Assembly (NCBI GenBank): GCA_965279195.1 | Contig: CBDIHP010000043.1 | Coordinates: 252,065 to 316,064 of the forward strand | DNA: 64,000 nt | Source of the DNA: CBDIHP01 sp965279195 | Lineage (GTDB): Bacteria; Planctomycetota; Planctomycetia; Isosphaerales; Isosphaeraceae | Reading direction: 5' to 3' | Program-made: the position numbers and the translations under genes | The notes under the pieces: model-generated | The model's database searches: none | Seen by the model: the letters and a program-made list of their open reading frames with translations, nothing else | What the model was told of the DNA's origin: nothing | Shown here: in pieces, positions 43,096 to 51,568 of the stretch | Position numbering within the stretch: the first letter of the stretch is position 1 | Layout of the letters: each line of letters opens with the position of its first letter

Positions 43096-44259
43096 TTACC
43101 GCTTCTTCTTCTTGTTATTCTTGCCCTGGTTCTTGTTCGCGGGCCTGGTGATCACGACCTCGGTCGTGTCGTTCGCCGTCGGGGCGGAGTAGCTGACGAC
43201 GGGCGCGACGGAGGTCGCCGGGACCACGACGTGCGACTCGACCGTCGTGTCGGACGCATTCCGCTTGCCCCGGCCGATCCAGCCGAAGAGCAGGGCATCG
43301 AGCCCGACCCAGAGCCCATTCGGCGTGGCGGCGAGGGCCAGGCACGCGAAGAACTCGATCATGTTCTTGTTGACGATGTAGTAGTGCCCTTCGGTCATCG
43401 GGCCCGCCGGCAGGCCGGGGAACGGGGGCATGCTGAGGTAGAACATCATCAGGTAGTTCGCCCCGCCGAGGGCGGCGACCGGCGTGAACAGGCCGAGCAT
43501 CAGGCAGAGGCCGGTGAAGAACAGGCCCCACATCGTGAGCTGGTCGATCCAGTCGAGCTGGGTCCAGGCCGGCTGATACTTGCCGGCTTCGGCCGTCTGA
43601 TCGGGCGTGGCCAGGCCGATCCAGGCGTCGCGGAGGGTGTCGGTCCAGGCGTCCACGACCTGCACGAGGGCCTTGCGGTCGGTCTCGAGGGCCTTGCGGG
43701 CGTCGGCCGCACGCTCCTCGTCGAACGACATGGCGTTCTCGTTGTTCTCGACGCTCAGGACGGCGTCGAGGTCGTGGAAGTACTTGGCGACCTTCTCCTT
43801 GTTCTCCTGGTCGAGGAACCAGGCCTCGGCCGTCTTCTCGCGGTCCGCGAGCAGGCCCCCGGCCTTCTGCCGCTGGTCGGAGTTGAACCCATAGTGGTTC
43901 CCGATCGCGGCCATCTCGGCGGCCCACTCATTCTTGAGCGTCTCGATCTTGAGCCGCTCGCGGGCGTCGACGTCGGGGATGATGTTGCGGAAGTGGCTGG
44001 CGAACGGGCCGGTGGAGTTCCGGAGGTAGGTCTCGGACGTGAAGGCGTTGCCCTTGGCCGGCGGGTGGATGGACGTGATCAGGTTGTGGACGGTGGCCAG
44101 GGCGGGGTTCTTCTCGACCGGCGTGGTGACGATCTTGTAGGCACCCTCTTCGAGGAAGTGCCAGCCGATCGCCGTCCGGAGGAGGACCAGGAACAGCGCA
44201 CCGAAGAACCCGGGATAGTAGCGTCGAGGCGCGAACAGGGGACTCCTCCTTCGGCTCAT
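43096..44259 (-). CDS. DoxX-like membrane protein with large helical insert
   Basis: 387 residues. An N-terminal transmembrane helix (GALFLVLLRTAIGWHFLEEGAYK) matches the first helix of DoxX-type proteins. A hydrophilic, helical stretch of about 150 residues (about 60-215) separates it from three further helices (MWGLFFTGLCLMLGLFTPVAALGG, YLMMFYLSMPPFPG, FFACLALAATPNGLWVGL). The C-terminal tail is Thr/Val-rich and ends in KNNKKKKR. DoxX proteins are linked to quinone-dependent oxidation; here the neighbour is an exported oxidoreductase, so it could connect that enzyme to the quinone pool (inference). No clear ribosome binding site. Confidence 0.8.
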   Translation of the reverse strand: MSRRRSPLFAPRRYYPGFFGALFLVLLRTAIGWHFLEEGAYKIVTTPVEKNPALATVHNLITSIHPPAKGNAFTSETYLRNSTGPFASHFRNIIPDVDARERLKIETLKNEWAAEMAAIGNHYGFNSDQRQKAGGLLADREKTAEAWFLDQENKEKVAKYFHDLDAVLSVENNENAMSFDEERAADARKALETDRKALVQVVDAWTDTLRDAWIGLATPDQTAEAGKYQPAWTQLDWIDQLTMWGLFFTGLCLMLGLFTPVAALGGANYLMMFYLSMPPFPGLPAGPMTEGHYYIVNKNMIEFFACLALAATPNGLWVGLDALLFGWIGRGKRNASDTTVESHVVVPATSVAPVVSYSAPTANDTTEVVITRPANKNQGKNNKKKKR

Positions 44260-44348
44260 CGGGGACGGTCGGCCGCCGGGCGGCCGGCGGCGATCAGGCG
44301 GTTGGTGGCGATCCGAGCATTCTGCCTGGGGCGGGATGTCATTCTATC

Positions 44349-45452
44349 TTAACCAAACTCGGCTTCGAAATCCGCAACGTCGACGTTGATCATTCGCAAC
44401 CGATCGTGGCGCCGCTCGAACGACCCGTTCAACACGAAAATCACGCCAACATCGGGACGGTTCCCGAGGAACTCGGCCGTGGCCCCGGGGCCCAGCAGGT
44501 AGAACGCCGTCGAGAGCGCATCGGCCTCGGCGGCCGTCGGGGCGAGCACGGTCACGCTCGACGGCCCCTCGCCGGGCGGCTCGCCCGTGCGGGGGTCGAG
44601 GATGTGCCCGTAGACCCGGCCGCCCTCCTCGAACTGCTGGTTGATCGTGCCCGAGGTCCCCATCCCCCGGTTCCGGAGCCGGAGCGTCCCGAACGGCCGG
44701 GCGGGATCGTCGGGATCCGGCAGGGCGATCGGCCACCGCCCGCCGAAATCATCCGGCGGCGAACCCAGCGCGAAGACGCTGGAACGCCCGCCGTGGATGA
44801 GCGCCGAGGTCGGCCACCAGTGGGCCCGCATCACGTCGGCCGCCTTGTCGATCGCGTACCCCTTGCCGATGCTGCCGAGGTTCAGGATCACGCCCGGGGT
44901 CTCGAAGCCGACCGTCCTGGCCTGGCGGTCGAGCCGGACCAGGTGCGAGCCCGTCCTCGACCGGGCCTCGGCCAGGGACTCGGCGGTCGGCACGCGCCTC
45001 GGGCCCTTCGTGAACCCCCAGGCCATCGACAGCGCCCCGGCCGCGACGTCGTAGGCACCTCCGGTCTGGCGCCCGATCGACAGGGCCCGCTCCAGCAGCG
45101 AGAATAGCCCGGGCTCGACGGAAACCGGAGCCAGGTGGGCGTTTGCGTTGATGAGGGAGAGTTCCGAGTCATCCCGGTAGACCGTGAGCTGGTTTTCCAG
45201 CTCCTCGATCACATCCAGGGCCCTGGTCGCCAGGTCGACCGCGCCGGGGACCCGGGGGCTGAGCCGGATCTCGAAGAACGACCCCATCCCCGGACGCGAA
45301 ACGTTCAATAACGCCCCCGGCGGTGCCACCTGGCCCGCCTGCGCGACCGGGTCGTCCTTCACCGCCGCGTCGTCCGCCCAGAACCGGAACAGTTCCCGGC
45401 GATTCAACCGCCGCCGGTCGTCGTTCTCGGCTCCCCAGCGGTCGGGCATCAT
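44349..45452 (-). CDS. apbE: FAD:protein FMN transferase (ApbE)
   Basis: 367 residues. Transfers FMN from FAD to a Thr or Ser of membrane flavoproteins such as Nqr and Rnf subunits. Family motifs are present in order: GMGSFFEIRL, GAYDVAAGALSMAWGF, NLGSIGKGYAIDKAADVM, DPRTGEPPGEG and the metal-binding TAAEADALSTAFYLLG. The expected GG(H/N)S-type region reads HGGRSSVFALG. The ATG at 45452 (start MMPDRW) has GAGGG 8 bases upstream. An in-frame ATG at 45491 lacks one. Members often carry a lipoprotein or Tat signal; here NRRELFRFWADDAA lacks a hydrophobic stretch, so localisation is uncertain. No Nqr/Rnf genes are nearby. Confidence 0.88.
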   Translation of the reverse strand: MMPDRWGAENDDRRRLNRRELFRFWADDAAVKDDPVAQAGQVAPPGALLNVSRPGMGSFFEIRLSPRVPGAVDLATRALDVIEELENQLTVYRDDSELSLINANAHLAPVSVEPGLFSLLERALSIGRQTGGAYDVAAGALSMAWGFTKGPRRVPTAESLAEARSRTGSHLVRLDRQARTVGFETPGVILNLGSIGKGYAIDKAADVMRAHWWPTSALIHGGRSSVFALGSPPDDFGGRWPIALPDPDDPARPFGTLRLRNRGMGTSGTINQQFEEGGRVYGHILDPRTGEPPGEGPSSVTVLAPTAAEADALSTAFYLLGPGATAEFLGNRPDVGVIFVLNGSFERRHDRLRMINVDVADFEAEFG

Positions 45453-45535
45453 GAGGGCACCCTCGAAACGGGTTAGTCGGGAGGCTTCCATTATGCCATG
45501 TCGAGAGGGCCGAATGCGCGGCGGGTGCCACTGTC

Positions 45536-45581
45536 GGTGCGGTGGTCGCGGACCTCCCGTCCGCGAAGCACCACACCCTAC
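45536..45581. repeat. partial copy of the GTAGGGTGTGG element
   Basis: Ends CACCACACCCTAC like the elements at 36666-36815 and 50244-50357. It contains its own hairpin, TCGCGGAC, CTCCC, GTCCGCGA (45546-45566). It lies between apbE and the DUF1501 gene. Confidence 0.55.
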
Positions 45582-45619
45582 CGTTCGTTCTTGGCGTCCC
45601 GGCGGTTCAATTCTGCCGG

Positions 45620-47050
45620 CTACGCCAGGATCGGCTTCAGGACCTTCGCGGGTTCGACCCCGGTCAGGCGGAGGTCGAGGCCCTGGTACTTGAAGGCCAG
45701 CTTGCGGTGGTCGATGCCGCAGAGGTGGAGGATGGTGGCGTGGAGGTCGCGGACGTGCACGGGGTTCTCGACGGCGCGGTAGCCGAGTTCGTCGGTGGCG
45801 CCGTAGGTCACGCCCCCCTTGATGCCGCCGCCGGCCATCCAGAGGGAGAAGCTGAGTATGTGGTGGTCGCGGCCCGAGCCCTGGCCCATGGGGGTGCGGC
45901 CGAACTCGCTGCCCCAGAGGATCAGGGTGTCGTCGAGCATCCCGCGCTGCTTCAGATCGGCCACCAAAGCGGCGCAAGGCTTGTCGACATCGGTGGATGC
46001 GGCCTTCATGCCGGCCTCGATCGCGCCGTGGTGGTCCCAGGCGCGGTGGTAGAGCTGGATGAACCGGACGCCCCGCTCGGCCAGGCGGCGGGCCATCAGG
46101 CAATTCGAGGCGAATGAGCCGTCGCCGGGCTGCTTGACCCCGTACGACTCCAGGACGGAACTGGGTTCGTTCCGGAAATCCGTGAGGTCGGGCACCGAGG
46201 TCTGCATCCGGAAGGCCAGCTCGTACTGGCTGATCCGGGTGGCGATCTCGGGGTCGACCCGCTCCTCGGCGAGCTGGCCGTTGAGCCGGTTGACCTCCTC
46301 GATCACCTGGCGCTGGACGCTCTGGCAGACACCCTCGGGGTTGCCGATGTAGTGGACCGCGTCCCCCTTCGACTGGAGCTGGATCCCCTGGAACTTCGAC
46401 GGCAGCCAGCCGGCCGACCACTGCCGCGCCGAGACGGGCTGCACGCCGGTCTTGCCGGCGGAAGTCAGGACCACGAACCCCGGCAGGTTCTCGTTCTCCG
46501 ACCCGAGGCCGTAGAGCAGCCACGAGCCCATGCTCGGGCGCCCCTTTATGATCGAGCCCGAGTTCATGAAGGCGTGGGCGGGGTCGTGGTTGATCTGCTC
46601 GGTCTGCATCGACCGGACGATCGCGATGTCATCGGCCAGCTTGGCGATGTTGGGAAAGAAGTCGGAGATTTCCTGGCCGGACTTGCCGTGCTTCTGGAAC
46701 CCGATCACCGGCCCCTGGGCCGTCAGCGTGGCATTCTGGAGCTGCGCGAGCTGCTGGCCCTTCGTGAACGACTCGGGGAAGGGCTTGCCGTGGAGCTTCT
46801 TCAGCTCGGGCTTCCAGTCGAGGGTCTCGAACTGCGACGCCCCGCCGGCCATGCAGAGGTGGATCACCCGCTTGGCCTTGATCGGCAGGTGCGGCGGGTT
46901 CACCACGCCCCGCCAGGGGGCGTCGGCGGCCTGGGCTTGCCTCGAACCCATCAGGCCGGCGAGGGCCATGCCGCCCAGGCCGAAGGCCGACTGCCCGAGG
47001 AACGTCCGACGCTGCAGCGTCCGCAACCGGGCGAGATGATCCGGATTCAT
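45620..47050 (-). CDS. DUF1501 family protein (partner of PSCyt protein)
   Basis: 476 residues. A basic start and a hydrophobic segment (RRTFLGQSAFGLGGMALAGLMG) suggest a Tat-like signal. The DUF1501 body is complete: VIHLCMAGGASQFETLDWKP, NHDPAHAFMNSG, GVRFIQLYHRAWDHHGAIEAG, LILWGSEFGRTPMGQG and RDHHILSFSLWMAGGGIKGG. It lies 14 bases after the PSCyt1/DUF1549/DUF1553 gene on the same strand, the classic planctomycete pair. GAGGG is 10 bases before the ATG. Biochemical function unproven. Confidence 0.92.
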   Translation of the reverse strand: MNPDHLARLRTLQRRTFLGQSAFGLGGMALAGLMGSRQAQAADAPWRGVVNPPHLPIKAKRVIHLCMAGGASQFETLDWKPELKKLHGKPFPESFTKGQQLAQLQNATLTAQGPVIGFQKHGKSGQEISDFFPNIAKLADDIAIVRSMQTEQINHDPAHAFMNSGSIIKGRPSMGSWLLYGLGSENENLPGFVVLTSAGKTGVQPVSARQWSAGWLPSKFQGIQLQSKGDAVHYIGNPEGVCQSVQRQVIEEVNRLNGQLAEERVDPEIATRISQYELAFRMQTSVPDLTDFRNEPSSVLESYGVKQPGDGSFASNCLMARRLAERGVRFIQLYHRAWDHHGAIEAGMKAASTDVDKPCAALVADLKQRGMLDDTLILWGSEFGRTPMGQGSGRDHHILSFSLWMAGGGIKGGVTYGATDELGYRAVENPVHVRDLHATILHLCGIDHRKLAFKYQGLDLRLTGVEPAKVLKPILA

Positions 47051-47064
47051 GGGATGGCCCTCGA

Positions 47065-50000
47065 TCAGTAGCGGGTGATGGATTCGTGCAGGTTCAGGAC
47101 GACCCGGACGACGTTGGTCCAGGCGGCAAGCTCCTTGAGTTCGGCCTCGGTCCCGGTCGCGGGGTTGAGGCCGACGTGGGCGAGCTTGTCGGCGTCGCCG
47201 GGCTGGGCCTGGTACTCGCGCCTCATCCGGGCGAGCAGGTCGAGCAGCGACTTCGACTCCGACGGCCGGGGCGTCCGGGCCAGGGCCTTTTCATAGAGCC
47301 GGTCGAGCCGGGTCGCGTCGGAGACCTTCTCGGCCAGGAGTTTCCCGGCGAGCACTCGGGCGGCTTCGACGAAGGTCGGGTCGTTGAGGAGGGTCAACGC
47401 CTGCTGCGGGGTGTTGGCGACGGTCTGGACGGCCGTGCATTCCTCGCGCGAAGGGGCGTCGAAGTTGGCCAGCATCGGCTGGAGGAACGTCCGCTGCCAG
47501 TGGGCGTAGAGGCCGCGTCGGTATTGCCTGGCGTCGCGATTCGGGACGTAGTCGCGGTCGGGGAACTGGATGTTGGTGTAGTAGCCCGGCGGCTGGTAAG
47601 GGAACGCGCTCGGGCCGCCGAGGTCGAGGTTGAGCAGGCCCGCGATTGCCAGGGCGTTGTCTCGCACGAACTCCGCCTCCAGCCGCCGGGGCGACTGCGA
47701 GGCCAGGAGCCGGTTGTTCGGGTCGATCTCGCGCAACTCGGGTCGCAGCCGCGAGTCCTGACGGTAGGTCGAGGACGTGACGATGGCCCGGACGGCCTTC
47801 TTCACGTCCCAGCCCGACTCGCGGAACTCGATCGCCAGCCAGTCGAGGAGTTCCGGATGGCTGGGCGCCTCGCCCTGGGCGCCGACGTCCTCCAGGGTCG
47901 AACTCAAGCCGTTGCCGAAGAACTGCTTCCAGAGCCGGTTCATGAAGACCCGGGTGGTGAGCGGGTTCTCGGGCGAGACGATCCAGTTCGCCAGGTCGAG
48001 CCGGGTCAGCCGCCGCTTGCCCGACTCCTTCGGCTGGGGCAGGAAGCCGGGCACTCCGGGATCGACGACCTCGCCCGACTCGTCCTGCCAGTTCCCGCGC
48101 GGGAGGACCCGGGTCGCGGCGGGCTTCCAGGCCTCGGTCACCATCGACATCGACCGCCCGTCTCGGCACTCGCGATGGTCCTTGCGGAGGGTCAGATAGG
48201 TGGCCTGAATCTGGGGAGCCAGCCCCGTCCCCAGGACGAACAGCCGGCGGAGCAGGGGGCTGACCTCGGGAGACTTCAGGGCACCCAGTTCTTGCCGGTC
48301 CGGGACTGCCGCGCGGGGCTCCTCGAAGGCGATCGGCGAGACCGAGAGACGGACCCGCCCGACGTTGTCGGACTTGAGCGTCACGACCAGTTCATCGCCC
48401 TCGGCGATCTGAACGGGTCGGTCGAGAATCCAGACGCCCGTCTGCCGCAGGCCCTTCCACTTCGGGGCCGTCCGCCAGGAGCCGAGGGTTCCCAGGACGG
48501 CCGATCCATTGGAATACCGCTCCGACTTCCGATCGGCGTCGGCCCACGAGAACGCGAGCTTCGACGACTTGCCGCCCTTGTTGAGGGAGGCCGTCAGGGA
48601 GATCGCCGCGGTATCGGCCCCGTTGCGGGTGATCAGGCCGTTGTGGGTCTCGTGGGGCAGGGCCTCGACCCGGAGCGACGCCACCCAGCCGGCACCGGGC
48701 CTGAGGTGGATCGGAAGCGAGTCGCCCTTCTTCGGCTTGGCCGAGACGAGCAGGCTCCCGTCCTTGAGCAGGGCGACGTCGGCGTCCTTCGACTTGCCGC
48801 CGACCTTCGCCTCGGGGACCTGCCAGCCGTCGGTCGAACCCTTGAGTTGGGCCAGGATCGCCTTGCGCCAGGCGTCGACTTCCTTGGCGTCCGCCTTTGT
48901 CGACGCCTCGGCCAGGAGGCGATCGATCTGCCCCTCGATCTTCTCCCGGCGGCGCATCAAGTACGGGCTCTCGACCTCGACTTCGGGCGGGAAGGGGTGG
49001 TCGTTGGACCAGCCCTTGAGGTCGGGGTTGGGGGTGTATCCGTAGTCGGAGTAGACGCCCCACTGCTTGACGTCGGCGAAGAAGGCGGAGAGGCGGTAGA
49101 AGTCGCGGGCCCGGAATGGGTCGTACTTGTGGTCGTGGCACTCGCAGCAGCCCATCGTCGAGCCGAGCCAGGTCATCGAGACGGTGCGGACCCGGTCGGC
49201 CGCGTACTTGGCCAGGTATTCCTTCGGCTGGGCCCCGCCCTCGCGGGTCATCATGTTCAGGCGGTTGAACCCGGTGGCGACCCGCTGCTCGGCGGTGGGG
49301 TTGGGCAGAAGGTCGCCGGCGAGTTGCTCGACGGTGAACCTGTCGAACGGCTTGTTGGCGTTGAATGCGTTGATGACATAGTCGCGGTACGGGAAGACGT
49401 TGGCGTTCTGGTCGCCGTGGTAGCCGACGGTGTCCGCGAACCGCACCAGGTCGAGCCAGGGCACGGCCATCCGCTCGCCGTAGTGGGGGCTCGCGAGCAG
49501 GCGGTCCACCTGGCGCTCGTAGGCGTCCGGGCGGTTGTCGGCCAGGAACGCCTCCAGCTCCTGCGGGGTCGGCGGCAGGCCGGTGAGGTCGAGCGACAGC
49601 CTGCGGAGCAGCGTCCGCTGATCGGCCTCGGGCGAGGGGTCGATCTTGCGGGCGTCCAGGGTCGCGAGGAGGAACGCGTCGATCGGGTTCCGGACCCACT
49701 CCGGTCGGGACACTTTCGGAGGCTCGACCTTCCTCGGCGGCACGTAGGCCCAGTGGGCCTGATATTCGGCCCCCTGCTCGATCCAACGTCTCAGGGTGTC
49801 CTTCTGCGCGGCCGTGAGCGACTTGTTGGAATCCGACGGCGGCATGACCTCGTCGGCGTCGCGGCTGGCGATCCGGGCGAGGACCTCGCTCCCCTCGACC
49901 TTCCCCGGCGCGATGGCCCCGGCCTTGATGGCGGCCTCGCGGTCGTCGAGCCTCAGCTTGGCCTTGCGGTTCTTCGCGTCGGGCCCGTGGCAGGCGAAGC

Positions 50001-50145
50001 AGTTCTCGGACAGGATGGGCCGGATGTCGCGGTTGTACTCGATCTTGCCCGGCCCTGCGGCGAGGCCCGGGTTCGAAAACGCGGAAACAAACCCAATCGC
50101 CAGGGCCCCCAGCCGGGCGGCCGTTCGGGACGGAACGTTGCGCAT
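47065..50145 (-). CDS. PSCyt1-DUF1549-DUF1553 protein, paired with DUF1501
   Basis: 1026 residues, with a signal peptide (ALAIGFVSAFSNPGLAAG). PSCyt1 has one haem motif CFACHG and VMPPSDSNKSL. DUF1549 covers about 150-370 (PWLDLVRFADTVGYHGDQ, GCCECHDHKYDPF with a second CxxCH). A middle region of about 230 residues contains a beta-rich insert. DUF1553 is at about 700-960 (NRLWKQFFGNGLSS). Same design as the protein at 5565-8465, but here the DUF1501 gene follows at 14 bases. GGGAGAA precedes the ATG. The last codons end in NLHESITRY. Confidence 0.92.
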   Translation of the reverse strand: MRNVPSRTAARLGALAIGFVSAFSNPGLAAGPGKIEYNRDIRPILSENCFACHGPDAKNRKAKLRLDDREAAIKAGAIAPGKVEGSEVLARIASRDADEVMPPSDSNKSLTAAQKDTLRRWIEQGAEYQAHWAYVPPRKVEPPKVSRPEWVRNPIDAFLLATLDARKIDPSPEADQRTLLRRLSLDLTGLPPTPQELEAFLADNRPDAYERQVDRLLASPHYGERMAVPWLDLVRFADTVGYHGDQNANVFPYRDYVINAFNANKPFDRFTVEQLAGDLLPNPTAEQRVATGFNRLNMMTREGGAQPKEYLAKYAADRVRTVSMTWLGSTMGCCECHDHKYDPFRARDFYRLSAFFADVKQWGVYSDYGYTPNPDLKGWSNDHPFPPEVEVESPYLMRRREKIEGQIDRLLAEASTKADAKEVDAWRKAILAQLKGSTDGWQVPEAKVGGKSKDADVALLKDGSLLVSAKPKKGDSLPIHLRPGAGWVASLRVEALPHETHNGLITRNGADTAAISLTASLNKGGKSSKLAFSWADADRKSERYSNGSAVLGTLGSWRTAPKWKGLRQTGVWILDRPVQIAEGDELVVTLKSDNVGRVRLSVSPIAFEEPRAAVPDRQELGALKSPEVSPLLRRLFVLGTGLAPQIQATYLTLRKDHRECRDGRSMSMVTEAWKPAATRVLPRGNWQDESGEVVDPGVPGFLPQPKESGKRRLTRLDLANWIVSPENPLTTRVFMNRLWKQFFGNGLSSTLEDVGAQGEAPSHPELLDWLAIEFRESGWDVKKAVRAIVTSSTYRQDSRLRPELREIDPNNRLLASQSPRRLEAEFVRDNALAIAGLLNLDLGGPSAFPYQPPGYYTNIQFPDRDYVPNRDARQYRRGLYAHWQRTFLQPMLANFDAPSREECTAVQTVANTPQQALTLLNDPTFVEAARVLAGKLLAEKVSDATRLDRLYEKALARTPRPSESKSLLDLLARMRREYQAQPGDADKLAHVGLNPATGTEAELKELAAWTNVVRVVLNLHESITRY

Positions 50146-50243
50146 CGGTCATTCTCCCGGTCGCGGGCGGCGGGCAGGCGGGGCGTCGAACCGGCGGGGC
50201 GGAACCATTCCAGCATAACCCGGATGACCGGGAAGGGATACTT

Positions 50244-50357
50244 CGTAGGGTGTGGGGCCTCGCGGACCAATGGGACGCGAGGCTCCGCACCGACGAACGC
50301 CCTGGATGCACCCAAAAATGGTGCGGAGCCCGCGAGGACGCGGCCACCACACGCTAC
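50244..50357. repeat. MITE-like element, GTAGGGTGTGG family
   Basis: 114 bp. The left end CGTAGGGTGTGG, then GCCTCGCGGACCAA as in the 36666 element; the right end CCACCACACGCTAC has one mismatch to the complement. Shared internal sequence GACGCGAGGCTCCGCACC. The right end overlaps the last codon of the following minus-strand gene and supplies its TAG stop. Confidence 0.75.
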
Positions 50358-50749
50358 AGATAGGTGCCGATGAGCTGCGGAAGCTCCGCCGTGAACTTGC
50401 TGCGGGGCATCACCGGGTCGCAGCCGGCGGCCTTCGCGGCGACGAGGCCCTGGACGTCCACGTGCGAGCCGAAGGCGATGAAGGGGACGCCCTCGCCCGC
50501 GAGCTTGATGAACGCGGTCAGCGCGGGCACCGAGACGAGGTCGCCGGCCGCGAGGTCGACGAACACCGCCTTCGGCTTCCACTGCTCGATCATCGCCGAC
50601 GCCAGGGCGACGTTGCCCGCGACCATGACCCGCTTGCCGAGTTCCCGGGCGGTGCCGGTGATCTTCGAGGTGAAGATCAGGTCGCGGCTCAAGAGGAGCC
50701 CCGCCGGTCCGTCGGGGACGGGCACGGGGAAGTCGGTCGGCGTGCTCAC
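50354..50749 (-). CDS. receiver-like small protein coupled to a HAD hydrolase
   Basis: 131 residues from a GTG that overlaps the stop of the HAD gene by four bases (GTGA). The fold resembles a response-regulator receiver: a first strand GLLLSRDLIFTSKI, VFVDLAAGD with an Asp at the phosphorylation position, PFIAFGSHVD at the Thr/Ser switch position, and MPRSKF with the conserved Lys. The acidic pair expected after the first strand is not clear, so it may be a pseudo-receiver. No output domain and no histidine kinase are near. Coupling to the HAD gene suggests a shared job. The TAG stop lies in a repeat element. Confidence 0.75.
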   Translation of the reverse strand: MSTPTDFPVPVPDGPAGLLLSRDLIFTSKITGTARELGKRVMVAGNVALASAMIEQWKPKAVFVDLAAGDLVSVPALTAFIKLAGEGVPFIAFGSHVDVQGLVAAKAAGCDPVMPRSKFTAELPQLIGTYL

Positions 50750-51444
50750 GATACCGTCTCCAGGCGCCCGAACTTCGACTCGACCCACTCGGGCGTGACG
50801 ACCGAGAGGCTCTCGGCCACGCAGTTGGCCCCGGTGTCGAGCAGCTCGGTCGCCGTATAGGTGGTCTCGACCCCCACGGCCTTCATGCCCGCGCCGAGGG
50901 CCGAGAGGACACCCTGGAGGCTGTCCTCGATCACCATGCACTCCTCGGCCTTGAGGTCGGGGTGGTTCTGCTGGAGCAGGGCGAGGGCCTTGAGGTATCC
51001 GTCGGGATCGGGCTTGCAACGCTCGGCATCCTCGGCCGAGACGATCCCCTCGACGAACTGGCGGATGTTCAGCTTGCGGAGCGAGAACTCGATCTCGGCC
51101 CGGAGGGCCCCGGAGTTGATCGCGACCGGCCAGCGCGAGGCGAGGGCGGTGAGGGTCTCGGCGGCCCTGGGGAAGAATTTCAGGCCCTGCTCGGCGACCT
51201 CGAAGTAGCGCCTCCCCTTGCGGGCGATCAGCTCGTCGAGCCGGGCGTTGTCGGCCGTCTGGCCGCCGTCGCGGAGGGCGGCGTCGAAGCAGCCGCGGTC
51301 GTCGTAGCCGAGGTAGCGGTCGTGATACATCGTGGCGTCGATGGTCACGCCTTCCTGCTGGAGCACCTCGCGGAAAAGCTCGAAGTGCACGATCTCGTCG
51401 TCGACGAGCACGCCGTTGAAGTCGAAGATCACCGCGCGAATCAT
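50746..51444 (-). CDS. HAD superfamily hydrolase (beta-phosphoglucomutase-like)
   Basis: 232 residues, cytoplasmic. Motif I reads FDFNGVLVDDE, motif II NSGALRAE, motif III Lys in CKPDPDGYLKA, motif IV VIEDSLQGV; the helical cap lies between I and II. These enzymes hydrolyse or move phosphate on small sugars. The second Asp of motif I (DxD), the general acid/base, is Asn10. The nucleophile Asp8 is intact. The cap type fits phosphatases such as Gph or the beta-phosphoglucomutase group. It is translationally coupled to the receiver-like gene. Substrate unknown. Confidence 0.85.
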   Translation of the reverse strand: MIRAVIFDFNGVLVDDEIVHFELFREVLQQEGVTIDATMYHDRYLGYDDRGCFDAALRDGGQTADNARLDELIARKGRRYFEVAEQGLKFFPRAAETLTALASRWPVAINSGALRAEIEFSLRKLNIRQFVEGIVSAEDAERCKPDPDGYLKALALLQQNHPDLKAEECMVIEDSLQGVLSALGAGMKAVGVETTYTATELLDTGANCVAESLSVVTPEWVESKFGRLETVS

Positions 51445-51545
51445 GGGATGGGGCCGTCACCTTCGGGGGTGGGAGTCATTCTCGGGCCCACCATTCTGCC
51501 CCGGCGACCCCCGATCGGGCAACCCGCCGCCGATCCCGGGGCGAT

Positions 51546-51567
51546 TGGCTTTGTTCCCGCGTTTTCG
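51546..51567 (-). repeat. copy of the 22-bp dispersed repeat
   Basis: Minus-strand copy with one mismatch to those at 8575-8596 and 8627-8648 (core CGCGGGAACAAAGCCA). It begins one base after the stop of the cytochrome gene. Confidence 0.6.
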
Positions 51568-51568
51568 A

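Noticed and set aside
44349..46523. A possible 724-residue fusion ending in ApbE
   Set aside because: The first half is an out-of-frame reading of the DUF1501 gene; ApbE homology begins at 45452 with its own ribosome binding site.
47086..50373. 1095-codon plus-strand frame opposite the PSCyt gene
   Set aside because: Very long but made of Arg/Gly/Val-rich sequence with no motif; the minus strand carries haem motifs and DUF1549/DUF1553.
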